Below, piece by piece: positions 11,386-22,896 of a stretch of DNA of 64,000 bases. The notes under the pieces were generated by a model. It had not been told where the DNA came from, ran no database searches, and was given only the letters and a program-made list of their open reading frames with translations. Source of the stretch: Seiridium cupressi (Eukaryota > Ascomycota > Sordariomycetes > Amphisphaeriales > Sporocadaceae). A program made the position numbers and the translations under genes. How positions within the stretch are numbered: position 1 is the stretch's first letter; each line of letters starts with the position of its first letter. The DNA is taken from positions 61,445-125,444 of the forward strand of contig JARVKI010000116.1 in NCBI GenBank assembly GCA_036674765.1, read 5' to 3'.

Positions 11386-12924
11386 TCAGGCTGCTGCCGA
11401 TAGCATTTCGGAAGTTCTAGTAAACTTTTCTCGCTCTTTTCCAATGCGGCCCCCCCTCTCTTTCTCTGCCCTGTCAATTTTGTGCCAATCTTCCCAGGTG
11501 ATAACGCGGCATTTATTCTTCTCGACTTCATATTTCAAGCCATCCCAACCACGGCCTCCTTCACTTCTCAGGAAAGGAACCGCTGACGACCAATCTTCTG
11601 TAATAGCATCGCCAGTGGAGAAAGCGTCTTGCATGGTGGAAGCAATTACGCCAGTCGGGCCTCTCTTGACCCAGCCGGCACAATAAACACCACTCAAATG
11701 TGTTGGGGAGCTCTCACCAGCCGTGCTGTTCGTGAGAACTCTTCCCAATCCATCATTCCGTAGCACTCCAACCCTGTCGTCGAAGGAAATACCGGCTTCG
11801 CTGAACCCGGGAAGCGCAACAGATTTGTAGCCGATTGAACGAAATGCTACTGCCGAGGGTATCTGTAGTTTCTCGCCTGTCCCGCTGACCTTGGAGGCTG
11901 GGTCGAACGGCGCCGACAGTGAAGTACGCTCGAACACAGTGTTTTGGAGGTGGCCATGGGAGTCTCCAACAAATTCAGTAGGAGAGAGACAAAAGTCTAG
12001 TGACCACGTTTTCGAAGCATCGGTGACTTTCGACGTCGAGCCCTTGACGATGAGATCCATCAACCGTTTCTGCGCCCTCGGCAGCTTTGAAATCTCATCC
12101 GGTACCAGATTCATATCCATTTGATGGAAGCCCACGTTCTGTAGCTTCATCAGCTCTCTCACCTCCTTGATCGTATAAGCGGCCTGCATGGGGCCACGGC
12201 GTCCCACAGTATGAACCCGCTTGACTCGACTCTTAGATAGCGCTTCGACAGCAGCCTCCGTGATATCGGACTTTCTCAGAACATCCACGTTTTCGAGGAG
12301 CATTCTGGCAACATCGAGCGCAACATTGCCCTGTCCAATGATAACTGCCTCGTCCCCATTCGTTAGGTCAGGATTGAGATCCGCATACTCCGGGAGGCCG
12401 TTATACCATCCCACAAACTCCCTTGCTGAATAGATGCCCTTCAGTTCCTCGCCTGGGATGCCTAGCTTCTTATCCTTACTTGCGCCGTAGGCGAACACCA
12501 CGGCGTCATAATGCCGCATGAGTGTATCCAGCGGTATCGTGCACCCGTCAAAATGGTTGTCCGCATTCCCGATTGCTACATTCCCGACGAAGGTGAAGTC
12601 GGGCGAGGAAGCCACTTCCTCAAACTTGTCCTGGCAATTCTTGACCTCAGGGTGGTCCGGCGCAACACCAAAGCGAACCAGGCCAAACGGCACGGGAAGA
12701 GCTTCGTACATGTCTACCTTTGCCTTCTGGATTTTGGACATGACGCGGTAGGCTGTATAGAAGCCAGCAGGGCCCGAGCCTACCACGGCCATACGGAATG
12801 GCTTGTCATAGCGACCAGCAGTGGTTGTATAGCGGTTTCGAGGCCACACAAATGCTGAAGATGGACGGACCAGGGTTTTATTTCGGCATGGTCGGCAGAT
12901 CCAGGATCTTGCGACGGAGTTCAT
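11386..12924 (-). CDS. ARH1: NADPH:ferredoxin (adrenodoxin) reductase, mitochondrial
   Basis: Intronless gene of 512 residues. The ATG at 12924 (MNSVARSWICRPCRNK) is preferred because the frame extends only three codons further, to a GTG. The N-terminus is a basic targeting peptide. Then come the FAD-binding GxGxxG (VVGSGPAGFYTAY), the family signature PFGLVRFGVAPDHPEVK, the NADPH-binding IGQGNVALDVARML, the basic VHTVGRRGPMQAAYTIKE and the C-terminal GVYCAGWVKRGPTGVI. The enzyme passes electrons from NADPH to mitochondrial ferredoxin for Fe-S cluster and haem A synthesis. It is divergent from the membrane protein gene at 13499 with a 574-bp shared upstream region. Confidence 0.95.
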   Translation of the reverse strand: MNSVARSWICRPCRNKTLVRPSSAFVWPRNRYTTTAGRYDKPFRMAVVGSGPAGFYTAYRVMSKIQKAKVDMYEALPVPFGLVRFGVAPDHPEVKNCQDKFEEVASSPDFTFVGNVAIGNADNHFDGCTIPLDTLMRHYDAVVFAYGASKDKKLGIPGEELKGIYSAREFVGWYNGLPEYADLNPDLTNGDEAVIIGQGNVALDVARMLLENVDVLRKSDITEAAVEALSKSRVKRVHTVGRRGPMQAAYTIKEVRELMKLQNVGFHQMDMNLVPDEISKLPRAQKRLMDLIVKGSTSKVTDASKTWSLDFCLSPTEFVGDSHGHLQNTVFERTSLSAPFDPASKVSGTGEKLQIPSAVAFRSIGYKSVALPGFSEAGISFDDRVGVLRNDGLGRVLTNSTAGESSPTHLSGVYCAGWVKRGPTGVIASTMQDAFSTGDAITEDWSSAVPFLRSEGGRGWDGLKYEVEKNKCRVITWEDWHKIDRAEKERGGRIGKEREKFTRTSEMLSAAA

Positions 12925-13498
12925 TTTTGACACTGATGTTAGAAATTGGGAGGCAGTCTAGTATACACAAGCGGCGTCAATTCTCGGCACGGAGTTAAAA
13001 GTTTCAAGGTCGGCTCGATGGGCATTACTCGAAAGCGCTGAGATACGGCGCTTATCTCAGGGCTCCGCGCCGGCACGAGTAACACTACGGCCGGGTTCAG
13101 TGGTCCCAACCTCAATCTAGATGGAGGTGCCAAGAGCTTGAGCCAACTCGCAAAAGACCAAACAAGCGATGAGACACAAAAAGAGACAGATGTACAGCAA
13201 TGACGAGTCACTTATGTTACTTGAGCCTTCAAGCGCTCACAGACGGCCGTGCTCAGTGACAAGGGTGCCAACTCAGCTGCTCATGGTGTGCATGTGTGCC
13301 GTTGCTGTGCCAACGTTGCCGCCTCAGTGCTACCAGCCGTATTGAACCCAACACACCACAATGCGCAAACGAGGCTCTTTACCCAGCACTTGTCGCGGCA
13401 TATTTTAAGACCCAGCATTCCAGTCGCTATACCCTCCACCACTGCGACCTCAATATTTCATCACAGCCTCGCCAGACTGAGGCTCGAATTTCGCAACC
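12925..13498. promoter_or_regulatory. Divergent promoter region (Arh1 and membrane protein)
   Basis: This 574-bp gap between two opposite start codons must hold both promoters. The plus-strand 5' UTR side (about 13380-13498) is rich in CA and CT. No specific factor site was identified. Confidence 0.45.
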
Positions 13499-15406
13499 AT
13501 GAGGGGCTTCGACCAGCCGTACCTCTACGACTCAGATCGCCAGAGCAATGTGTTGCCTTCCAAGGACTTTGATCCTAAAGCCGTGACGAGAGCGAGCTGG
13601 GAGCCGCAACCCAAGAAGAAGAGCAAACAGGATGGGCCTCTTCTCTCCTTTAATAGGCATCCTGAGTAAGACCTTCCGTCTCGTTTTATATAGTGCATGC
13701 TCGCTAATTACATCAGTCTCCACGAGGTGCCCACCGGCCGAACTACCTACTTCCGGGCTATAAGCAATGCCACCAAGTCCTGGATCGTGTGGATGCGACG
13801 TGTGCAGATAGGCCTTCGTTGCCTCGAGCTTATCGGTGCTGTCGGCTTGCTGGCGCTCATGATCTTGATCTCAAATGTTGACGCGCTCACTGCATGGGTC
13901 ATGAGAATCGCTGTAAGTCCACCTACGCCAGGCTTTTACAGGCCGCGAAATACTAACACAAACCCCTAGGCTGGTGTTGTAGCTATTAATTGCACGTACG
14001 GAATCTGGCATCTTGCTAGACCCGCTGGCAGCCGAACACCTGCATCCTCGGCGGCATACCAACTCTTTGCGGCTTTCACTGACATTGCAACTCTACCATT
14101 CTATGCTTACGGCGCACTCGCAGTACGCAACCGATCTCAAGGCTGGACGACCCTATTATCAAACCAGGAGCTCACCCATTATTTTGTCCCGGCGGACTAC
14201 TACACCCTCATCGGCGCCGGCGGTTTACATGTCCTCTCGCTTTGCATTTCGCTGTGGCTCGGTCTCATGTTCCGTCGCATTAGTAACATGCCTCCCGACA
14301 TGAATCCGCTGGAAGACCACCTGACAGCACGATCTCATAAGCGCAACAAGTCATCCATCGCAACAAGCTATACGACCATGTCAGAGAAATCCAAGCGTCT
14401 TTCCACTCCCTTGGAAGACCGTCGCCGATCTGGCGCGCCATATGAAACCTTGTCACGGCCACCCAGCATCCCATTCATGCACACACGCTCTGGTTCTCGC
14501 GACTCCGCCATTTCTTCGAAACACGATTTGCCCAGCCGTCAGTACGGTATTCAACCAAACCATTCGCCCCGCAACAGCGTCACGTCGCCAGCTGATTTGA
14601 AGCGCTTGTCTAAGCCTACATCTGGCCGTGGCAGCTATACCGAGATCCCACTGCATGAAACCGGATCATCCCGGCCTGGTAGCGTCATCGATCTCACCTG
14701 TAACCCTTCGCCCACGCGGCAGGCCAAGTTCACTGAGGCGTGGTATGCCTCCGAATCCCTCATCACCCGCACCCAAGAACGCCAGCGCGCCATGAATGCC
14801 GCCGCCGCTACCAACAGCCGCTCCTACGAGGCATTGGCCCAGAACTATGACGATTCTGATGACGATTCGGATCGAGAAAACAACATGCGACCGGACCCAG
14901 CAGATGTGTCAGACCTCGACGACAGCATCTTGGGAGGACGCAGACACCCTAACCCTTTGCGTTCAAACCCGACCCCAACTGCCTCGACACTATCCGTAAC
15001 TCCTAGTGATGCCAACAGCGTTCCTCGCACCAAGACACCCTTTTATCCTCGCGGCAAAGCACTTGGCGAGATTTCATCGAACTCGCGCTCCGTCAGTGGA
15101 TCACAGGACATCACTGATCAGAAGCCGGCGGGTATTCCAGGGTCGGGCATGGCAAAAAACAGGGATTCATCGATTCAGCCCGAATCTGCCTTCTACTCGA
15201 AGCCTTACGGGGAACTCAAACCCGCCACACCGCCGATCATTGTAGGCAGTGGACGACAGGTGTCGAGCGGCAACGACTTGGATTTCGGCAATGGCGATGG
15301 CAACATAGGCTATGGTGGATACAGACGGAATGTCAGCGGCAAGATTGCTGAGGAGGGAATGGGAGGAAGGAGATATTCGAGATATGCCATTCTTAATGAC
15401 GACTAG
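13499..15406 (+). CDS. Conserved four-pass membrane protein with long disordered C-terminal tail
   Basis: Three exons (13499-13665, 13717-13912, 13970-15406) encode 599 residues; the 3' part would be missed if the introns (GTAAGA...CATCAG, GTAAGT...CCCTAG with branch TACTAACAC) were ignored. The protein begins MRGFDQPYLYDSDRQS. Four hydrophobic segments follow (about 80-104, 112-130, 145-165, 195-220), including LELIGAVGLLALMILI and TLIGAGGLHVLSLCISLWLG. About 370 residues of Ser/Pro/Arg-rich disordered tail follow. Short cytosolic N-terminus, four helices and a long phosphorylatable tail suggest a plasma-membrane or endomembrane scaffold. The architecture recurs in Pezizomycotina, but I know no assigned function. 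Confidence 0.85.
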
Positions 15407-15821
15407 GAGAAACCAAGGAGGAAATTGGAGCGAAATGAGTTGATGTGCGTTCAAAACATTTTGGGGGGTAATTTGTGGTCCATGTTTGAGGAACGGCGTT
15501 TGCGGTATGCTTTGCACGATGATACACAACGGTTACATGTATGTAGTATAGGATGACGGGGTCACGGACATGGCATGATCAATGGCAAAATTCAAATCAG
15601 ATACAAGTTGAACTCATGTGCCTTTAAATCGCCAAGATACGCTCGACGAAGCTGGTAGACTCGATTAACCTACTACTCTGGTTGACATGTCAAGATATTA
15701 CAGAAGAACGGTCACTCTAGCGTTCAAGTAGTAGACAGCCTATAACTTCATATGTCTGAGTTCTGAAACGTTCCAATTCCCCTGTTGTCCTTACACCAAT
15801 ATGCAGATAAATACATGTTCA
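15407..15821. other. Intergenic, no gene seen
   Basis: This is the 3' flank of the membrane protein gene; the sequence becomes progressively A+T-richer toward the relics that follow. No other feature is seen. Confidence 0.4.
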
Positions 15822-16400
15822 TCATCTACTCTCTCTAGAATATCCCACCTCACGGCCAAGGCCAGCACCCTTGGCATTTTCCAAATTCTTGCTATGGGGT
15901 TCAAGGCGACCACCATGTGCGTTGTCGTCCTTATCGGCCTCATCAGTCTTCTGCCAATGTTCGCCCGCTTTGGTGCAGCCTTGATTGGGGAGGCAAAGAT
16001 CCTTGCCTGTAACGTGCCCGGGTTTGTCGCAGTCGGTACAGAAAAGAGTATCGCGGGGAATCGGGCATGATGCTCGGCAATGCCTAGTCTTACCACAAGC
16101 AAAGCACAAAATAGTACTGGCTTTCCGAGGGTAATTTCTAGTTATGTGGCCGATTTCTTTGCAATATCTGCAAATAATCTATTTGCTTTCGGTATATTCT
16201 GACTTTCTGTGGCCTGGTTGTTTGCAATTGCCATAAACACCGCTGTTCGTGCAAGAGAAGCAGGTATGTCCATGCTTCTGGTAGTTTGTGCATTTAACCA
16301 GCGGGCACTCATCTTGGCGATGCCCAAGTGGTTATAACGAAGATAATGTCGTCGAAGACCGTTGCAAGATCCGCAATAATCAACTTTATCATATTGACCG
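15822..16400 (-). pseudogene. Decayed zinc-knuckle (CCHC) protein gene
   Basis: Read on the minus strand, 16400 to 15822 gives successive zinc-knuckle-like units split over two frames and broken by a stop: CFSCTNSGVYGNC, CRYCKEIGHITRNYP, CFACGKTRHCRASCP and CTDCDKPGHVTGKDLC. A further Cys pair (CGSCNG) lies upstream in a shifted frame. At least four CCHC-like motifs, an in-frame stop and at least one frameshift mark it as a relic. Tandem zinc knuckles occur in Gis2/CNBP-type nucleic-acid-binding proteins and in retroelement Gag proteins; I cannot decide between them because no reverse transcriptase or integrase is recognisable nearby. Confidence 0.5.
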
Positions 16401-16684
16401 TAATACTGTAGTTGATTTATAATTTTGGCCCAAAGCTTCGGTTACTTTCGGACTTTAAGGGTATTTGATATACGTTGGAAAATTTGAGTTGAAAATATAA
16501 CTTCCGTGAGAATATTCCGGGTTATATTGTCGTAAAGTCGTGTATATCGCCAGTTAAACCGATACCAGAAGTGCGGCAAGCCATAATGATATTCATCTCC
16601 ACTTCTTTACTTTGCCCAACGTCAAGTATACAGCAATTAACACGAGCTTCAGTTGTTTAGTCGTTAAGTTGTTCAGAACGTAGA

Positions 16685-17470
16685 AGTCCAGCAAATTTTA
16701 ACGATTGCGCCATCTGGTTGCAAACAGCATCGTACATACACCAGACACCGATGCGGGCAGACTTGTCATCTGCTTGCTTGAACTCGGGATCATCCCGGAG
16801 CTTATTGACAAGCCAAAGGACAAACATGATCTTGATGCCATTCCAGACAGTGACAGAAACCTATGAGATAGCCGAACTCTACGTTTATGAGAGTGGCATG
16901 CGTTCGTACACCCGGAAGTAGCTTTTGTCCACCTGACTTGTCGTATTGGTGAAGGTGAGGTGCCAGGTAGAGCCACCATTCACTTAGGTGCGAGCAGGTT
17001 CTGCTGGCCTGAGGTATATTGTTGGCCGGCGTCGTCACCAACCAATGCGTCGGCGATTGGGATGGTAGTGATCCCAGCTGATCAATTTTTCTTCTGTAAT
17101 GTGCGGGGAATGGAAGGAGTTCAACTGCAAGTGCGATTAGCTGCTGGATATGAAAAATCAGAGCGATGTGTGAACGTACCTCTAGGCGACTGGGTGCCAT
17201 ATCACTTGGATAGTGGCCTTGTGGTAGTTAAATGCCTCTGCAAGGTCGAGAGTACCGATACTCTGGTGCTTTAGTAGAATGTTACCAGCACCGTAATGCT
17301 CTCTCCATCATCTGTAGCGGTAGGAAGCTTATCGTACAGCACATCAGTGCCATAAACAAGCTGGAGTAGATGGAGGATGACCCTAATGTTGTCGATATTG
17401 GCCCAGCTCGTGCCGGTTTGCTTCGTAGTGCGGTAAATGATTGGTGGCGGGCTAGGGAATTTTTGTTTAG
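16685..17470 (-). pseudogene. Decayed coding remnant upstream of the zinc-knuckle relic
   Basis: The minus strand shows protein-like segments in different frames. One near 16690-16900 contains DDPEFKQADDKSARIGVWCM and AQSLKFAGLLRSEQLND, ending at a stop. Another near 17290-17455 contains YRTTKQTGTSWANIDNIRV and LLQLVYGTDVLYDKLPT, then a stop. The order is compatible with one larger gene, 5' to 3' toward the zinc-knuckle relic, possibly a Gag-like or host protein. Frames are interrupted repeatedly and the DNA between is TA-rich, as RIP would leave it. No family was recognised. Confidence 0.4.
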
Positions 17471-18479
17471 GATGTAGGAAAATCTTTCAAAGAAAAATAT
17501 CGGATCTTATGGAAGTTCTTGTAGGAAATGGAAAAGAATGAAGATAAACTTGGAGGAACGAAAGGCGCTTAAGTGGGCCCCCAAAACTTACGCAGTAAAC
17601 TCTAGCTCGGATTGAAACAATCCATTATTAACTTGGATTGAAGCCAGTGCATTCTAGATTGTATTAAAATCGGTGGATCATAGCCTATGATAAAGTCAAC
17701 GAATTCACTCTTTGGAAAGCACAATCAGTAGACTAACCCAAATTAGGTGAGAAAGGAACAACTATTTTTGATTATGCACTGAAAAGATTTTGGGTCTCCA
17801 GTTTGGCAATAGTACTCGATTGTCTTTTGCACGGCGGATTTGTGGATTTGAGTGGTTCTGGGAGATTGTGGGAGGGATATCAGCCTCCCGAGTAAATCAT
17901 GTAATATAGCCTGTCCATCTAAAAAGGTCGAAGCTCTTGCTCTGTGCTATACAATACTGGTGAATGTCTCCAAAATCATATTTAGCGATCATGGAAGTAG
18001 TCAGGGCATAATTCAGCATAAGAGAGTGTTGATAGTTTAGAGTGACACGGACTAGTGCTAGGAAGGGATGGGATGAAAAGAGGCAGATATTGCGGACCAC
18101 ATAACATTAAATATCGGAAGAAACTACATACAGGGAGTCATATGCTTTCCAAACCCCCATTGATTGCGTCGTTTGTTGCTTGTACAAATTGACAATCTCA
18201 CCACAAACCCGATTGTGACATAAGGGCGCCATCCTTGGTTCTTCAACAGCAAGACAACTCCTATTGTAAAGAGCAAAATTGGCAGCCAGCTTAACCTAAA
18301 AATGGTGTGCCGACGTACAACTCTTCTGACTCTAGTTGGTACAGCTGTTTGCAGATGAGTCCCTGCACGTAATATATGTCTTGTATACATATTTGTGGTG
18401 ATGACAAGCAAGATGATTTCCATTAGTGCCACTTCGCCCTCTCCCGCTGACATTGGCAAAAGCGTTCAATTATATGCTT
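17471..18479. other. A+T-rich intergenic DNA
   Basis: No supportable gene. A 111-codon minus frame at 18124-18459 has a hydrophobic stretch (LSWLPILLFTIGVVLLLKN) but lies immediately 3' of the transporter stop codon and has no homology that I recognise. It is more likely 3' UTR. Confidence 0.4.
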
Positions 18480-19560
18480 TTAACTGTCTGCTAATGCCAG
18501 CGCCGTACCGATAGCGCCCGTGAACATAGCAGCCACAGTAACGTAAGAAGACACCGAAAGTAGTGATATGCCACTGATGCCATGCCCAGACGTACAGCCT
18601 CCCGCCATTCTCGATCCAACAGCAAGCAGAACACCGCCAGCCATCACCTTCATTCGATCAAAGGCCACTATCTCCGACCCGGATACTGAGGGATAGCGAA
18701 TGGCCACAAGATAAGCTCCTAGAGTCATGCCCGAGACGAACACAATGTTTCTGTACGAGACGGCGTTTGTTCTGCCGCTGCCACTGCCTCTGCCAACAAC
18801 CGACCAAAAACAGTTCCCAACCTCTTCAAAAGCCGTCGACGTACCCAGAAGCGTCTTTCTCAGCACAGCCGAGACAAGCTGGGCACCTGCGATCAAAAAA
18901 CCACCGCCGACCGGGTGTACTAGCCCCTTGGTTTTATCAGCAGTATTCGAGACGGCTACTATAATGATCGTAGTGAAGATAGCTTCGACGACGGCAACCG
19001 CCCCAATGTGACTGATACCTATTCGCTTGTCGAGCGACGTCGACGTAGTTGATTTCTCTTTCTTGGCTGATCGACTTTGGACGTATGGCTGTAAGATACC
19101 CGTCCATAGTATACCACCGATGATCAGGCCGGAGAGTGTGTAGAGGCCAGACTGTATTCCGGCGCCTACCTGTGCAAAGACCGTTCCCGGGCATGATCCT
19201 GCGAGTGCCATCCCAGCACCTTGCGTGAGACCTCCAACGATATTGCCATCCAGATATCCGAATATTCCTATGGACGAGTAGCTCCGTGGAGGCAACCTGA
19301 CGAAACCTAGGCGCTGGCATATCGTCACCAGCGCACTGTCAGGTTAGTTCTTCGCCTGGTGACAACGAGACGATTTTAGTTGTTGAGAACTGGTCCACAT
19401 ACAGACTACTAGCCGCAGCTGTGAGAAAAGACTCGAGCATATGGAAATTGCTCAAAGTAAGCTGCGATATAATGACATCGGGGCGGTGGACTCCAGACGC
19501 TGTCAAGGCCACGCCAAAGGCAGAGCCGCAGAAGGCTGTGGTGAGTATATCCAGGGCCAT
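18480..19560 (-). CDS. YeeE/YedE-family (sulphur transport) membrane protein
   Basis: Two exons (19560-19403, 19335-18480) joined by a 67-nt intron (GTATGT...CTGACAG) give 337 residues. It is almost wholly hydrophobic, with about 8-10 membrane segments and the paired motifs of the YeeE/YedE (DUF395) family: an N-half GAGMALAGSCPGTVFAQVG and a C-half AVGSRMAGGCTSGHGISG. The conserved cysteines of CPG and GGCTSGHG are those that relay thiosulfate in bacterial TsuA. The protein is therefore likely a thiosulfate or related sulphur-compound transporter, though the substrate is inferred. The family is mainly prokaryotic with scattered fungal members, which suggests old horizontal transfer; the spliceosomal intron shows it is domesticated. 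It stands alone between decayed and non-coding DNA. Confidence 0.88.
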
Positions 19561-21278
19561 TATGGTGCGAACTACGCGATGCTTCTTTCAAATAATTGAA
19601 CGTAGAGATACGGAAAGCGACGTTGCGAATAGAGAAAACTTCTGACTTTCGTAGTTGATGTGTGATGCCCGAAAGGACTACATTTCTTCGTGGGATTCCG
19701 GGAGGGAGGACATCATGTTTGCTTCGGAGCCGCGCCCCGGCGAAGTCAACCCCGGGGTCCATTGAAAACATTAATTGGCAGTAGTATATCTCGGGGCTCT
19801 TGGGATATGCCCGTCTTATCAAGCACCAGCCCGGTCTCCCGGGGCGTTTCCATCATTCTCTTCTCCTAGTCTGGCGCGGATGAGGCGTATGCAAATTGCA
19901 AGTGTCGCCATCCTAGCATTCTAGCACGGATCCGGCCAAGAAAAGCTGGAGCATCCGCACCCACTTCGGCGAGGAACCCGACGAGGCAGCAAGGAACCCG
20001 ACAAGGCGGTGACTGTAAGGGAGGTTCTGAAACTAAGAAACCCCAGAAGAACGTGTTCCATGTGGGTGAGTGGGTTGTGCGGCTTGCGCCTTGTCAGATT
20101 TCCATGCATCTTCAGATGCTTTTCTCTGCCACAGATGTCGCATCATGCATGGAAGCCACGAATAGAAGAGGCGTCGACGGAAGCTGGGTGAAACCTTCCA
20201 CCCCCCTTGGTCCCCTAAGGGCTCTAGAGTCTAGGCGCGTGGCATGGAAGAAGTGTAAATGAACGGCGACTAGTTTTGGCGGCTCCAGGGTCAGGGCCCC
20301 TTATTCGGCGATCTCGGGCACTACATTTAGACCCAAGTCCCAGATCCCCAGTAACTAGACCTTGCCCGTAGGATTCTTGGGGGGATGAAGCCCGAGATGA
20401 CTGGCCCATGGGTAAGTCTGCGACAAACTATCAACAATACCATAGACTGGTCCGTGGTCAAAAGTAATCCACCAGTACATGACAAAGAAACTTTCGGCGA
20501 CCATGTGGCACCGTCGCAGTCGGCGAGGAGATCCCCGGACCGATCTGATGTGCCATGTGTCAAATACCTGCGAAGATGAACTTTAATCTATGGAAATCGG
20601 TTGCTGCAGAACCGCATTTGGCCAAACATATAAATGCTGGGGCTGCACCCTCGAAGGGCTGCCCAAGTCGACGCGGCTCCGCGGCTCGTAAGAATGCTGA
20701 ACTCGGCGACAGGCCAGAACGGGAGTGCTGGGTACATGTAACCAAGTTGATCAGAAGACGTGCTCGTATTGTCCCAATGGTGAGCTCCCAATACGCAATT
20801 GCTAAAAAAAAAAATTACACACCGACAACCAGAGTGGGCATTTCGACTACCAGACGGACAACGTGCTATGGACTTCGAGAACAGGTCGGTATGTCAGCAG
20901 CTATGCCATTGTGAGCTGGTAGGACCCGTGGAACCCTATTGAAAGAAAGTGCAGCTGGCACAGCTCTAGTTATTTAGTGCTACATTGTAGCACTTACAGG
21001 GATAACAGCCGAGGTTTAGCGGCCGCTGCCCCGACCATAGGGGAATTGACGTCGTCTCAATGCGGGGTGCTGCAGCACATCCATGCTTGACAAGAAAGCC
21101 CGACGGTTTTGATCAAGATGAAAGCCTCGGCAAGTAGATCGAAACAGAATAGCTTATCGCGAGCAGGGCCAGTGCTTCCTTGTAATACCAACGAATTTCA
21201 CATACACTTGTAAAACTTGTAGCACTATAATCAACCTTGTATAGAAGACCGTCTCTGGATTTGTAACAACTCCAAATC
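19561..21278. other. Intergenic region, no supportable gene
   Basis: The 1.7 kb between divergent starts contains several overlapping short frames (for example 20555-20914 plus) without recognisable domains. A run of 10 A occurs near 20804. The promoters of the transporter (left) and the oxidoreductase (right) must lie here. Confidence 0.45.
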
Positions 21279-22382
21279 ATGTCCCGTACCATCACGATCA
21301 AGCAGATCCCCGGCAAGCCGGGCAAGGTCTACTATCCGCTCGAACTGAGCACAAGGCCCATCCCCAAGCCCGGACCCGGACAACTGCTCGTCAAGCTGCA
21401 CGCCGCCGCCCTCAACCACCGGGATTTCTTCCAGCGGCAGTCGTTGTACCCAGGCATATCCTTCACCAACCCGATCCTGGCCGATGGCTACGGGACCGTC
21501 GTCGCGCTTGGGTCCGATATCTCCTCGTCATCCCGCAAGCTGCTGAACAAGCCCGTCATCCTCACGCCGTGCCGCGGGTGGCAGGAGGATCCCGCCGGAC
21601 CGGAGGACATCCGCAAGTTCAGCACCTTTGGCGGCGCCGCCCTCTATCCAGATGGCATGGCACAGGACTACATCGCCGTGCCGGAGTCTGATGTCGAGGC
21701 ATCGCCGCCGCACCTCTCGCCAGCCGAAGGCGCGGCGCTGCCGCTTGTAGGTCTCACAGGGTGGCGGGCGCTCGTGACAAAGTCCGGCAATGCGAAGCCA
21801 GGGCACAACATATTAGTCACGGGAATCGGGGGAGGCGTCGCCTTGCAAGTCCTCCAGTTCGGCGTGGCCCTGGGTTGCAACGTGTACGTGACGTCGGGCA
21901 ACCAGGAAAAGATCGACAAGGCCGTGTCAATGGGGGCCAAGGGCGGCGTGATCTACAAGTCGAAGGACTGGGACAAGAGTCTCCTGAAGCAGCTGCCCGC
22001 CGACCGGCCGCTGCTGGACGCCATCATCGACGGCGCGGGTGGCGACATCGTCAGTAAATCAGCAAAGCTTCTTAAGCCGGGCGGCGTGATCAGTTGTTAC
22101 GGCATGACGGTGTCGCCCAAGATGGACTGGTTGATGCAGGCAGTGATGAAGAACATAGACCTCCGTGGCAGCACCATGGGGTCGCGGGCTGAATTCAAGC
22201 AGATGATAGACTTTGTCAGGGAGAAGCAGATTAAACCCATCGTGAGCCGGACGGTGAAGGGACTGAACAATATGGGCGAAATCGATGGGCTTTTTGAGGA
22301 TATGAGGGATGGGAAGCAGTTTGGCAAATTAGTTATCGAGATATCAGAATTCGAGGGAGGGAATGTGGCAGCAAAATTGTAA
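21279..22382 (+). CDS. MDR-family (zinc-less alcohol dehydrogenase/quinone oxidoreductase-like) protein
   Basis: Intronless gene of 367 residues. The GroES-like N-terminal domain contains PGPGQLLVKLHAAALNHRD and the NAD(P)-binding Rossmann domain has GIGGGVALQVLQFGVALGC at about 180-200. Substrate-domain features include ALNHRDFFQRQ and LADGYGTVVALG. It lacks the four-cysteine structural zinc lobe, so it belongs with YogA/quinone oxidoreductase-like members of the medium-chain dehydrogenase/reductase superfamily. The substrate cannot be predicted. It is cytosolic by absence of a targeting sequence. The gene is GC-richer and more codon-biased than its neighbourhood, and convergent with Psy2. 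Confidence 0.88.
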   Translation: MSRTITIKQIPGKPGKVYYPLELSTRPIPKPGPGQLLVKLHAAALNHRDFFQRQSLYPGISFTNPILADGYGTVVALGSDISSSSRKLLNKPVILTPCRGWQEDPAGPEDIRKFSTFGGAALYPDGMAQDYIAVPESDVEASPPHLSPAEGAALPLVGLTGWRALVTKSGNAKPGHNILVTGIGGGVALQVLQFGVALGCNVYVTSGNQEKIDKAVSMGAKGGVIYKSKDWDKSLLKQLPADRPLLDAIIDGAGGDIVSKSAKLLKPGGVISCYGMTVSPKMDWLMQAVMKNIDLRGSTMGSRAEFKQMIDFVREKQIKPIVSRTVKGLNNMGEIDGLFEDMRDGKQFGKLVIEISEFEGGNVAAKL

Positions 22383-22896
22383 TTTGTATATGGCCCATAG
22401 CGATAAGTCTTGTTTGTGGGGTCGCGTTCAGTTGGATTCTAGACATTGCTTATGACGGCATACACACCACAGGGACAATCACATCACTCATTGAATGTGG
22501 TATCATTTGATTTCACCGGAAGTATGTGTCCATCGAGCTGTTCAGTGCGCTGCATGGCAACCTGAGACATGTCAAGTATACGTGCGTTGCATATGGTACA
22601 ATGATATAAATTGCCAGACCAAGAGCTGGCGACTGCGTGGATCGACCACCGCAACCATATGTCAGACGGTCCCGTCACCGAGAGCATTCCACCTCCTCCT
22701 TTCACAAATAGGAGCAGAAGTTGCCATCCAAAGCATATCCTCGAACCCCTTTCTAGGTAGGCCTTCCCAAGGCTCTATCCCTCGTAAAGTCAAATTGCGT
22801 TGTCGCCAAGAAACGCCGTCCTTCCGATCCCTGAAACATTGATGTCTTCCGAAGCCAATATCGCCGTACCGTTGTGAAGCTGTGCCAAAAGTACAG
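22383..22896. other. Convergent 3' intergenic region
   Basis: About 510 bp separate the stop codons of the oxidoreductase and the Psy2 gene. It holds both 3' UTRs; the short frames seen there are antisense extensions of Psy2 and not convincing. Confidence 0.4.

Noticed and set aside
14267..15406. A separate gene starting at 14267
   Set aside because: The frame is open upstream and continues the third exon of the membrane protein that starts at 13499; the split is an artefact of ignoring introns.
18124..18459. 111-codon minus frame with a hydrophobic stretch after the transporter
   Set aside because: It starts 20 bp after the transporter stop in the same orientation and is more likely 3' UTR; no family recognised.
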